Source: Pseudomonas sp. Irchel 3E20 (GTDB taxonomy: Bacteria; Pseudomonadota; Gammaproteobacteria; Pseudomonadales; Pseudomonadaceae). From it: a stretch of 64,000 bases of DNA. Shown here piece by piece: positions 29,204-36,686 of this stretch (the first letter of the stretch is position 1; every line of letters starts with the position of its first letter). The position numbers and the translations under genes were made by a program. The stretch is from assembly GCF_900187645.1 (NCBI RefSeq), contig NZ_FYEE01000003.1, positions 308,552 through 372,551 on the forward strand. The letters are read 5' to 3'. The notes beneath the pieces are model-generated. The model was not told where the DNA came from, did no database searches, and saw nothing but the letters and a program-made list of their open reading frames with translations.

Positions 29204-29947
29204 ATGCGCGTTATGCAAAAACGCAACGTATCTATCGTCTTAAGAGAGCTGCTCGATAGCCACGGGATCTCCCCTACGGAGCTTCACCGTCGCACGGGTG
29301 TGCCTCAATCCACTCTGTCGCGGATTCTCGGCGGCAAGATTGTCGACCCTTCGGACAAGCACATCTCCAAGCTCGCCGAGTATTTTCGCGTGAGCACCGA
29401 ACAGTTGCGTGGGCGTGTGCCGATTGCGCCTGCACGGGACGCGGCCCTCGATGGGCAGCATGCGGAACTCAAGGACATAAGTTTGTGGGACGACGACACC
29501 CCGCTCGATGACGACGAGGTGTCCGTGCCCTTTCTTCGCGAGGTTGAATTGGCAGCAGGATCAGGAAGATTCGTCATTGAGGAGAGCGAGCGCTCTAGCC
29601 TGCGCTTCGGCAAACGCAGCCTGCGCCACAACGGTGTGCAGTTCGACCAGGCCAAGTGCGTGACCGTGCGCGGTAATAGCATGCTGCCGGTACTGCGCGA
29701 CGGCGCGACGGTGGGGGTCAATGCCGGGAAGTCGTCCATTGGCGACATCATCGACGGCGACCTGTACGCCATCAACCACAATGGCCAGTTGCGCGTAAAG
29801 CAGCTGTATCGCCTGCCCACCGGGATCCGCCTGCGCAGCTTCAACCGCGATGAACATCCGGATGAGGACTACAGCTTCCAGGAGATCCAGGATGAGCAGA
29901 TCGTCATCCTTGGCCACGTCTTCTGGTGGGGCATGTACGCCCGTTAA
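29204..29947 (+). CDS. prtR: PrtR-like CI/LexA-type tailocin repressor
   Basis: 247 residues. N-terminal XRE HTH (VLRELLDSHGISPTELHRRT, GVPQSTLSRILGGK) and C-terminal S24 self-cleavage domain. A likely cleavage site is Ala118-Gly119 (ELAAGSGRF), the nucleophile Ser159 (VRGNSMLPVL) and the base Lys199 (LRVKQLY), so activated RecA should trigger autolysis. ATGs at 29204 and 29213 are both possible. It is transcribed in the same direction as the tail genes but is separated from them by a terminator and a dedicated promoter. No PrtN-like activator was found, unlike P. aeruginosa pyocin clusters. Confidence 0.9.
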   Translation: MRVMQKRNVSIVLRELLDSHGISPTELHRRTGVPQSTLSRILGGKIVDPSDKHISKLAEYFRVSTEQLRGRVPIAPARDAALDGQHAELKDISLWDDDTPLDDDEVSVPFLREVELAAGSGRFVIEESERSSLRFGKRSLRHNGVQFDQAKCVTVRGNSMLPVLRDGATVGVNAGKSSIGDIIDGDLYAINHNGQLRVKQLYRLPTGIRLRSFNRDEHPDEDYSFQEIQDEQIVILGHVFWWGMYAR

Positions 29948-29964
29948 CCACTCCCACGTCAGAT

Positions 29965-29992
29965 AAAACCCGCCGCCGTGCGGGTTTTTTTT
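29965..29992 (+). terminator. Terminator of the repressor gene
   Basis: AAAACCCGC and GCGGGTTTT around CGCCGT, followed by eight T residues, 18 bp after the stop. It isolates repressor transcription from the tail operon. Confidence 0.92.
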
Positions 29993-30064
29993 CGCCGATT
30001 GAAAACTATCCAGGCCTTTGTTTGCGGGCTTTTTATGCGCCAGTGCATTCTCTACGCATAAATA

Positions 30065-30107
30065 AATGCATTTATGCATTGACTGTATATGCATACATGC
30101 ATAGTCT
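30065..30107 (+). promoter_or_regulatory. Tailocin structural promoter with repressor operators
   Basis: TTGACT (30079-30084), a 17-bp spacer and TAGTCT (30102-30107) form a good sigma-70 promoter. ATGCATACATGCAT fills the spacer (30089-30102) and AAATGCATTTATGCATT overlaps the -35 (30065-30080). Both contain TGCAT-N2-ATGCA and would be blocked by a bound repressor. The rest of the 29948-30280 gap shows no further gene I can support. Confidence 0.75.
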
Positions 30108-30280
30108 TTGTCTCAAGCCGCCCGACAACGGCTTGCAACGACGCTCTTTAGTTCCATGGCAAAGGCAGCGATGAACTGGCCTCAACAGTTCAGAGGGTTG
30201 GCAACTGACCCGGGTGTGCAGCGTAAAGCACCGTAAGCAGTTATCCGGCGGACAGGGTCGCGGTCGGAGGAACAATTTGA

Positions 30281-30409
30281 ATGGATCCGTACCGCGCCAG
30301 TCGCGCCGAAAGATCAAGGACCGCATTTTCAAAAGCCTGGGTGACCGGGCTTTTGGCAATGCCTACCGCATCCCTCTACCCGAGCGCCCATCAATTGAAG
30401 GAGGCGTGA
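30281..30409 (+). CDS. Candidate 42-aa ORF in the tailocin leader
   Basis: ATG GAT CCG runs 42 codons to a TGA at 30407-30409, one base before the holin start. A strong GGAGG lies 10 bp upstream (30266-30270), and the stop abuts the holin's own GAAGGAGG site. The product (starting MDPYRASRAERSRTAF) is basic and serine/alanine-rich with no recognised family. It may be a translated leader that couples to the holin, or a chance frame. Confidence 0.3.
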   Translation: MDPYRASRAERSRTAFSKAWVTGLLAMPTASLYPSAHQLKEA

Positions 30410-30410
30410 C

Positions 30411-30758
30411 ATGACAAACGAGCAACAAGCGTTGCTGGACATGCCGCTCTGGCTGGTCATCGCCCTGGCCTTGCTGGGCGGCGTCAGCGGCGAAATGTGG
30501 CGCGCCGACAAGGAGGGCGCCCGCGGCTGGTCGCTGCTGCGCCGCCTCGCCCTGCGCTCCGGCGCCTGCGTGGTGTGCGGCGTTTCGGCCTTCATGCTGC
30601 TGTATGCCGCCGGCACGTCTATCTGGACCGCATGCGCCATTGGCTGCCTCACCGCGATGGCCGGCGCCGATGTGGCGATTGGCTTGTACGAACGCTGGGC
30701 GGCGCGGCGCATGGGGGTGTGTGAAGTGCCGCCGCGCACCCCCAGTGACGATCGATAG
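30411..30758 (+). CDS. hol: Holin (pyocin-type)
   Basis: 115 residues with three hydrophobic segments (about 13-28, 50-66 and 68-88) and a charged C-terminal tail, as in the P. aeruginosa pyocin holin family. It should permeabilise the inner membrane so that the endolysin at 41.8 kb reaches the wall. It is the first clear gene of the tail operon, with GAAGGAGG 9 bp before the ATG. The lysis genes are split between the two ends of the cluster. Confidence 0.82.
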   Translation: MTNEQQALLDMPLWLVIALALLGGVSGEMWRADKEGARGWSLLRRLALRSGACVVCGVSAFMLLYAAGTSIWTACAIGCLTAMAGADVAIGLYERWAARRMGVCEVPPRTPSDDR

Positions 30759-30830
30759 CGCCACCCCGGCCCAACCCTTTTCCTGGCCCCAGCCCGCCCC
30801 GCGCGGGTCGTTCACTTCCTGGTAACCCCC

Positions 30831-31415
30831 ATGAAAATCAGCCCAATCCTCACTCAACTACGTGACTACTGCCCCAGCCTCGCCCAACGGGTATCGGTGG
30901 GGATCGACCCACCGGCCCTGCAATCGCCCACCCCAGTGCAAACCCCCTGTGCCCAGGTCCGTGGGCTGGGCGACCGCGCCGCTGAGAACAAGGCGCAAAA
31001 CGCCACGTGCCAGATCATCCGCGACCGCTTCGCCGTGCTGCTGGTGGTAGACGCCACCCAAGGCGCCGCCGCTCTGGATCAATTGCATGAGTTGCGTGCC
31101 GAGGTTTGGTGCGCGCTCGTGGGGTTCCGGCCGGGTAGCGGTTATGCGGGGGTCGAGTACGGCGGCGGCGAGTGGCTGGCGCTGGATGCACAGCGCGGGC
31201 TGTATCAGCTGGATTTTTTCGCCGAGTGTCAGTTGGGCCGCCGCCAGGCCAAGGACCCGGCGCAGACCTGGCAAGAGCATGAATTGGACGGCTTGCCGTC
31301 TTTGTCCGGGGTCACGGTGCGGGTCGATGCCATCGACCCGGCCGACCCCAACCTGCAACGTCCCGGCCCCGACGGGCGCCTGGAAGTGGTTTTTTCTGGA
31401 GAGTTGAACCCATGA
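30831..31415 (+). CDS. Phage tail protein, Mu gp37-like (tail terminator region)
   Basis: 194 residues. Position directly before the DUF2635 and sheath genes matches Mu gp37 and SfV homologues, which act near the tail terminator. Recognisable segments are FAVLLVVDATQGAAALDQL and LVGFRPGSGYAGVEYGG. It overlaps the next gene by 4 bp. Precise function is inferred from synteny. Confidence 0.7.
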   Translation: MKISPILTQLRDYCPSLAQRVSVGIDPPALQSPTPVQTPCAQVRGLGDRAAENKAQNATCQIIRDRFAVLLVVDATQGAAALDQLHELRAEVWCALVGFRPGSGYAGVEYGGGEWLALDAQRGLYQLDFFAECQLGRRQAKDPAQTWQEHELDGLPSLSGVTVRVDAIDPADPNLQRPGPDGRLEVVFSGELNP

Positions 31416-31594
31416 GCAAACGCATCACCGTGCTACCGGCCCCTGGCCGGGTTGTACCGGACCCGGAGGCGGGCGACCTGTTGCCCACCGAAGGCCGCGA
31501 AGTGTCCGACAGCGCTTGGTGGCGTCGCCGCCTGGCGGATGGCGATATCACCACTAAAGCCGTGAAAGCGGCCAAACCACAGGAAGCCCAATAA
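31412..31594 (+). CDS. DUF2635 small phage protein (Mu gp38-like)
   Basis: 60 residues, MSKRITVLPAPGRVVPDPEAG followed by SDSAWWRRRLADGDI, the DUF2635 pattern found just upstream of sheath genes in Mu-like phages. It overlaps its neighbours by 4 bp and 1 bp. Role unknown, probably tail assembly. Confidence 0.78.
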   Translation: MSKRITVLPAPGRVVPDPEAGDLLPTEGREVSDSAWWRRRLADGDITTKAVKAAKPQEAQ

Positions 31595-33090
31595 TGGCGA
31601 TCGGATTCAGCAACATCCCGGCGGACCTGCGTGTTCCGCTGTTCTATGCGGAAATGGACAACTCGGCGGCCAACAGTGCCTCTTCGAGCATGCGCCGCTT
31701 GATCGTGGCCCAGGTCAACGACGACGTGACCGGCCCGGAAGTGGGCAGCCTGGTGCTGGTGCCTAGCCTGGCACTGGCAAAGAAAATCGCCGGCCAGGGC
31801 TCGATGCTGGCGGCGATGTACGAGGCCTGGCGCAAGACCGACCCGGTGGGTGAGGTCTGGTGCCTGCCACTGCGCAACGCTACCGGCAGTGCGGCCAAGG
31901 CTGAGTTGAAACTGACCGGCACGGCCACTGAAGCCGGCCTGCTCAACCTGTATGTGGGCGGCGCCCGGGTGCAGGCCGCCATCGTCAATGGCGCCACCGC
32001 CGTGCAAGCGGCCACGGCCCTGGCCCTGAAAATCAACGCAGCGGCGGATTTGCCGGTGCTGGCCACGGCGGTGGAAGGCGTGGTCAAGCTCAGCGCCAAG
32101 TGGACTGGCGACAGTGGCAATGACATCAGCCTGCAATTCAATCGCCTGGGCAAAAGCAATGGCGAAGACACCCCGGCGGGCCTGACGATTGCCATCACCA
32201 AAATGGCCGGCGGCGTCGGCGTACCGGACCAGGTCGCGGCATTGGCGGCGTTGGGGGATGAGCCGTTCGAGTTCATCTGCCTGCCGTGGTCGGATGTGGC
32301 CACCCTCAATGCCTGGCAGGGGGCGATGAATGACAGTTCGGGGCGCTGGTCTTGGGCTAAGCAGTTGTTCGGCCATGTCTATACCGCCAAGCGCGGCACG
32401 GTGGGGACGTTGGTCGCCGCCGGCCAGACCCGCAACGACCAGCACATGACCATTCAGGCGCTGGAACCCGGTGTGCCGCAACCCTTCTGGGTTCAGGCGG
32501 CAGCGCTGGCGGCGCGCACAGCGGTGTTCATCTCGGCCGACGCCAGCCGCCCGACCCAAAGCGGCAGCCTGCCGGGCCTGGACCCGGCGCCGGCCAGTGA
32601 GCGGTTCACCCTGACCGAGCGCCAGTCGCTGCTCAGCTACGGCATCGCCACGGCGTACTACGAGGGCGGTTACCTGCGCATTCAGCGGGCGATCACCACC
32701 TATCAGAAAAACGCCTACGGCCAGGCAGACAATTCCTACCTGGACAGCGAAACCATGCACCAGTCGGCCTTTATCGTGCGCCGCCTGCAAAGTGTGATGA
32801 CCAGCAAGTACGGGCGCCATAAGTTGGCCAGCGATGGCACGCGGTTCGGCGCCGGCCAGCCCATCGTCACGCCCAGCACCCTGCGCGGCGAGCTGATTGC
32901 CCAGTACGCCAAGCTCGAACAGGAAGGCCACGTGGAAAACGCCGAGTTGTTCGCCGAGCACTTGATTGTGGAGCGCGACAGCCAGGACCCGAGCCGGGTC
33001 AATGTGCTGTTCCCGCCCGACTACATCAATGGCCTGCGGGTGTTTGCCCTGCTCAACCAATTCCGCCTGCAGTACGACGCGGCCGCCTAA
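31594..33090 (+). CDS. Contractile tail sheath protein (Mu gpL-like)
   Basis: 498 residues, the usual length for Mu-type sheath. The N-terminal MAIGFSNIPADLRVPLFYAE and the C-terminal conserved sheath core (VLFPPDYINGLRVFALLNQFRLQYD) are diagnostic. The sheath contracts to drive the tube through the target envelope, so this cluster makes a contractile (R-type) rather than flexible particle. Confidence 0.95.
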   Translation: MAIGFSNIPADLRVPLFYAEMDNSAANSASSSMRRLIVAQVNDDVTGPEVGSLVLVPSLALAKKIAGQGSMLAAMYEAWRKTDPVGEVWCLPLRNATGSAAKAELKLTGTATEAGLLNLYVGGARVQAAIVNGATAVQAATALALKINAAADLPVLATAVEGVVKLSAKWTGDSGNDISLQFNRLGKSNGEDTPAGLTIAITKMAGGVGVPDQVAALAALGDEPFEFICLPWSDVATLNAWQGAMNDSSGRWSWAKQLFGHVYTAKRGTVGTLVAAGQTRNDQHMTIQALEPGVPQPFWVQAAALAARTAVFISADASRPTQSGSLPGLDPAPASERFTLTERQSLLSYGIATAYYEGGYLRIQRAITTYQKNAYGQADNSYLDSETMHQSAFIVRRLQSVMTSKYGRHKLASDGTRFGAGQPIVTPSTLRGELIAQYAKLEQEGHVENAELFAEHLIVERDSQDPSRVNVLFPPDYINGLRVFALLNQFRLQYDAAA

Positions 33091-33116
33091 GGCGCTTCGC
33101 CACACCGCTATTTTTC

Positions 33117-33146
33117 AGCCCGCCGCGCGCGGGCTTACTTTTTTTG
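33117..33146 (+). terminator. Terminator-like hairpin between sheath and tube genes
   Basis: AGCCCGC and GCGGGCT around CGCGC, then TAC and a run of T residues ending just before the tube ribosome-binding site (GGGAG). It could lower tube-downstream transcription or stabilise the sheath mRNA. Confidence 0.6.
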
Positions 33147-33157
33147 GGAGAAACATC

Positions 33158-33505
33158 ATGGGTCAACTGATTGCAGGCACCTGCTACGTCAAGGTCGACG
33201 GCGCGCAACTGACCATCAGTGGCGGCTGCGAAGCCCCGCTGATGGCGGTCAAACGCGAAACCGTGGTGCCGGGTTTCTACAAGGAAACCGACATCGCGCC
33301 GTCGTTCAAGGTCACGGCGCTGTACACCCCGGACTTCCCGCTCAAACCGTTGATCGCGGGCGTCGATATGACCGTCACCTGCGAGTTCAGCAACGGCAAG
33401 GTCTATGTGCTGGCCGGTGCTTACCTGGTGGAAGAACCGGTGGCCAAGGGCGACGACGCGACCATCGAACTCAAGTTCGAAGGCATCAAGGGGACTTGGC
33501 AATGA
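33158..33505 (+). CDS. Tail tube protein (Mu gpM-like)
   Basis: 115 residues, MGQLIAGTCYVKVDGAQLTI through LKFEGIKGTWQ, the Mu/SfV tube family. It polymerises inside the sheath as the rigid needle shaft. GGGAG precedes the ATG. Its stop overlaps the next start (ATGA). Confidence 0.92.
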   Translation: MGQLIAGTCYVKVDGAQLTISGGCEAPLMAVKRETVVPGFYKETDIAPSFKVTALYTPDFPLKPLIAGVDMTVTCEFSNGKVYVLAGAYLVEEPVAKGDDATIELKFEGIKGTWQ

Positions 33506-33798
33506 GCGACACGGTGAAGTTGCGCGTGGCCATTGAGGCCCACGGCGAGCCGCTGGGCGAACTCACCCTGCGCCGCCCGACGGTGCAGGAAGTGCGCGCC
33601 ATCAAGGCGTTGCCCTACAAGATCGACAAAAGCGAGGAGGTCAGCCTGGACATGGACGTGGCGGCTAAATACATCGCGGTGTGCGCAGGCATCCCGCCAT
33701 CCTCGGTCAACCAACTGGACCTGGCGGACCTCAACGGCCTGAGTTGGGCCGTCGCCGGTTTTTTCATGAGTGCGGCATCGCCACCGTCGCCGACCTGA
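33502..33798 (+). CDS. Tail assembly chaperone, short form (gpG-like)
   Basis: 98 residues in the zero frame, MSDTVKLRVAIEAHGEPLGELTL and onward, with a regular alpha/beta pattern typical of Mu gp41-like tail assembly proteins. It ends at a TGA at 33796-33798, 33 bases past the slippery TTTTTTC. It is the abundant product that coats the tape measure before tube polymerisation. Confidence 0.85.
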   Translation: MSDTVKLRVAIEAHGEPLGELTLRRPTVQEVRAIKALPYKIDKSEEVSLDMDVAAKYIAVCAGIPPSSVNQLDLADLNGLSWAVAGFFMSAASPPSPT

Positions 33799-33929
33799 TC
33801 GCGGTGGCCTACGACCTAGCCTGGTTCTGGAAGGTTGACCCCGAACAGATGATGGCCAGGTCGCTGGATGTGCTGCGCGAGTCTCTACAGCAGGCACAAC
33901 GGATCAACGCAATGGCACAGGTGCAGTGA
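33502..33929 (+). CDS. Tail assembly chaperone, -1 frameshift extended form (gpGT-like)
   Basis: Slippery heptamer T TTT TTC at 33759-33765 is in the correct phase. A -1 shift there joins residues 1-88 to a second frame (HECGIATVADLIAVAYDLAW then FWKVDPEQMMARS) ending at 33927-33929, giving 142 residues. The second frame has no credible start of its own, and its W-rich segment resembles T/E'-type chaperone tails. Its stop overlaps the tape-measure ATG (TGATG), as in many phages. Frameshift inferred, not measured. Confidence 0.8.
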
Positions 33930-35458
33930 TGGCAGACACAGCAAAAGTAGAACGGCGCGCGGTGCTGTTGACCGGCATCGACCAGTTATCGCCCAAACTC
34001 GCAGGGCTGCGGGCGACCGTCGAGCGCTTCCAGCAGAACCTGGCGGACACCGGCCTGGGCACGCTGGACGTGGCCGGGTTGGTCAAGGGTGAGGGGTTGG
34101 CCGCGCCCTTTGTCGACGGTGTGCGCTCGGCTTTGGCGTTTCAAGAACAGGTGGCGCAGGTCAACCGCAGCACCCAGGGCCTGGAACTGCCTCGGTTACC
34201 GGCGGATACGGCGCAAGCGCTGAATGCGTTCGGCGACAGTACCCAGCGTGTCTCGGTGGCGTTCGGCGCGGCGTTGTTGCCGGCGGTGAGCGCCGTGGCG
34301 GTGGGGTTCGAGCCGCTGTTGGCGGGCGTGGCCCAGGTGCTGGTGGACAACCCGCAACTGGTGCAAGGCCTGGCGAGCGGTGTGGGGGCGTTTACCGCGA
34401 TTCAAGGGGCGGTCGCCGGGGCGTCCCAGGCGTTGGAACTGGCCAGCCTCGCCCTGGGCGCCACGCCTTTCACCCTGATTGCCATGGGCATTGCCCTGGC
34501 GGCGGGGTTGATCGTGGCGAACTGGCAACCGCTGTCGGCGTTTTTTGTCGGGCTATGGCAGAAAATCGCCCCCGTGGTGCTGCCCATGGCCGCGTTTTTC
34601 AAAACCCTGTTCGCCTTCACGCCCATGGGGCAGGTGTTGGCCAACTGGGGGCCGATCAGCGGGTTCCTCGCCAGCCTCTGGCAAGGCATCAGCACGGCGG
34701 CCCAGGGCTTGATGGACGGTTTGAAAAGCCTGTTCAGCTTCAGCCCGCTGGGCCTGGTGATAGCCAACTGGACACCACTGACCGGGCTCTTCGCAGCTCT
34801 CTGGGCATTGCTCCAGGCCCTGGCGGTGCCGGTCATGGGGTTCTTGCGCGAGCTGTTCAACTGGTCGCCGCTGGGCTTGGTGATTGCCAATTGGGGCAGC
34901 ATCGGCGAGGTGTTCAGCGCGCTCTGGGGCGGTATCCAGGCGCAAGCCCTGGCGATGTATGCGGTGCTTGGCAGTGTTTTCGACTGGTCGCCCCTGGGGC
35001 TGATTACCCAGCACTGGGAGCCGGTCACTGAATGGTTCGCCAGTTGGTGGCAAAAGCTGCAAGGCGTGCTCGCACCCTTTCGGGAAATGCTCGGCGGCAG
35101 CGTCGGTGGTTTTATCGCCAAGATCACCGGGGAGGTCCAAGGCCTGACTGAGCAGCAACTCAAGCGCAACCAACAAGGCGAGGGCGCGCCAGCAGCGGGT
35201 TTTTTCGGCGCCAGTGCCAGCACATCAGCGCCGTCGCTGACCGCATCCAGCCATCTGCCCCAGGGCGCCAGCGCACTGGTGCAGCAAAGCGCCGCCAACC
35301 ACCGCGCGCAGGTGGAGGGCGGCTTGACGGTGCGCTTTGAAAACGCACCGCCCGGCCTGCGGGTCGACCCGCCCCGTAGCAACCAACCGGGCCTGAACCT
35401 GACGCCGCGCGTCGGTTATCGCTCCCTGTCTTTAGGAGGTTCCAATGAGCTGGCGTGA
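33929..35458 (+). CDS. Tail tape-measure protein
   Basis: 509 residues. An N-terminal chaperone-binding-like region (1-170) precedes a hydrophobic stretch and five tandem repeats of exactly 41 residues (123 bp). The repeat shows as ANW at 34517, 34640, 34763 and 34886 and QHW at 35009, in units reading SPLGLVIANWxPLTGLFAALW. The C-terminus is polar with a proline-rich end. The tape measure sets tail length and is ejected at the tip. The chosen ATG (33929) overlaps the upstream stop by one base. Confidence 0.9.
   Translation: MADTAKVERRAVLLTGIDQLSPKLAGLRATVERFQQNLADTGLGTLDVAGLVKGEGLAAPFVDGVRSALAFQEQVAQVNRSTQGLELPRLPADTAQALNAFGDSTQRVSVAFGAALLPAVSAVAVGFEPLLAGVAQVLVDNPQLVQGLASGVGAFTAIQGAVAGASQALELASLALGATPFTLIAMGIALAAGLIVANWQPLSAFFVGLWQKIAPVVLPMAAFFKTLFAFTPMGQVLANWGPISGFLASLWQGISTAAQGLMDGLKSLFSFSPLGLVIANWTPLTGLFAALWALLQALAVPVMGFLRELFNWSPLGLVIANWGSIGEVFSALWGGIQAQALAMYAVLGSVFDWSPLGLITQHWEPVTEWFASWWQKLQGVLAPFREMLGGSVGGFIAKITGEVQGLTEQQLKRNQQGEGAPAAGFFGASASTSAPSLTASSHLPQGASALVQQSAANHRAQVEGGLTVRFENAPPGLRVDPPRSNQPGLNLTPRVGYRSLSLGGSNELA
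34480..35070 (+). repeat. Five 41-codon repeats in the tape-measure gene
   Basis: Equivalent codons recur at exact 123-bp steps across five units; the middle three (34.62-34.98 kb) are most alike (FTPMGQVLANW, FSPLGLVIANW, WSPLGLVIANW). DNA divergence between units is considerable, so duplication is old or selection keeps the protein pattern. Confidence 0.88.
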
Positions 35459-36683
35459 TCGTTTGTTGCCGGCGTCTTTTCGCGGCGTGGGGTTTTGGGT
35501 TGACCAGGCGAAAACCCCGGTGGGCCACAAGGGCCAGTTGCACGAATACCCACAACGAGACCAGCCGTTCTTTGAAGGCTTGGGGCAGCAGGCCAAAGTC
35601 CATGACTTGACGGCGTTTATCGTCGGTGCCGATTGCCTGGAGCAGCGCGACCTGTTGCTCCAGGCGTTGGAGCAGGGCAGTGGCGAACTGGTGCACCCGT
35701 GGTTGGGGCGCATGCAGGTCAAGGTAGGCGAATGCGACATGACCCAGGCCCGCCAGGACGGCGGCTTGGTGACGTTCGCCTTGAAGTTCTACCCCGACCG
35801 GCCCCTGCAGTTTCCCACGGCCACGGTCAATACCCGCCAGCAGTTGCTGCTGGCGGCGCACAGCCTGCTCGGCTCGGCCCTGCGCCGCTTCGAGCTGGCG
35901 ATGGCGCTGGTCAGGCAGGCGCGCATCGGTGTGCTGGCCCTGCGCAATGGCCTGGCGACGGTGTACCAGGTGATCGAGCAGCACTTTGCGCCGCTGGTGG
36001 CCCTGTATGCCGACGTTCATGCCCTGGTCAACGGCATCAAGGACTTGCCGCGGCAGTTGAGCGCCGAGTTCAAGGGGTTGCTGGGGGACCTCAAGGACCT
36101 CGAGGATTTCGCCCGCGGCGGCTATCGCGGGGTGATCGCCGGAGTGTCCCAGCAGGTTGACGCGGTGAGGCTGATCGACGCGCCGCAGTTGACCACCGGC
36201 AAGGACAGCATCGCCGCCGCCCAGGCAACGGCGAACCTGGTGCAGGACGCCTTGCTGGTGCAGATCGCCCACTGGCTGGCGGCGCTGCCGGTGGCCACCA
36301 ATGCCGTGCCCTTGAACGCCACGCCGTCCCTGGCGCAGCAGGCGCTGCGCCCGGTGCAACGCCTGGAAGTGCCGGTGGCCGACGATGTGCTGGCCCTGCG
36401 CGAGGCGCTCAATGAAGCGCTGTGGCAAGCCGCCCTCAAGGCCGATGCCGAGCATTACCAGGCCCTGAGCGCCTTGCGCCAGCAGGTGTTCGGGCACCTG
36501 ACGGCGGTGGCCTCCTCCGGTGTGCGCTTGATAACGCTGTCGCCGATGCAGAGCCTGCCGGCCCTGGTGCTGGCGTATCAGCGCTTTGGCGACGCCACGC
36601 GGGTGGGGGAGGTGGTGCAGCGCAACCGCGTGCCCCACCCGGGTTTCTTGCCGCCCACCGACCTTAAAGTCGCCCGGGAGTAA
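35445..36683 (+). CDS. DNA-circularisation N-terminal domain tail protein (Mu gpN-like)
   Basis: 412 residues. MSWRDRLLPASFRGVGFWVD plus KGQLHEYPQRDQPFFEGLG is the N-terminal signature of the Mu gpN family, despite its historic circularisation name a baseplate/tail structural component. It overlaps the tape-measure gene by 14 bp and has AGGAGG before its start. Confidence 0.88.
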   Translation: MSWRDRLLPASFRGVGFWVDQAKTPVGHKGQLHEYPQRDQPFFEGLGQQAKVHDLTAFIVGADCLEQRDLLLQALEQGSGELVHPWLGRMQVKVGECDMTQARQDGGLVTFALKFYPDRPLQFPTATVNTRQQLLLAAHSLLGSALRRFELAMALVRQARIGVLALRNGLATVYQVIEQHFAPLVALYADVHALVNGIKDLPRQLSAEFKGLLGDLKDLEDFARGGYRGVIAGVSQQVDAVRLIDAPQLTTGKDSIAAAQATANLVQDALLVQIAHWLAALPVATNAVPLNATPSLAQQALRPVQRLEVPVADDVLALREALNEALWQAALKADAEHYQALSALRQQVFGHLTAVASSGVRLITLSPMQSLPALVLAYQRFGDATRVGEVVQRNRVPHPGFLPPTDLKVARE

Positions 36684-36686
36684 GCC

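Noticed and set aside
30000..30280. LexA box or P-box controlling the tail operon
   Set aside because: No CTGT-N8-ACAG and no repeated activator box seen; the ATGCAT operators fit the adjacent repressor.
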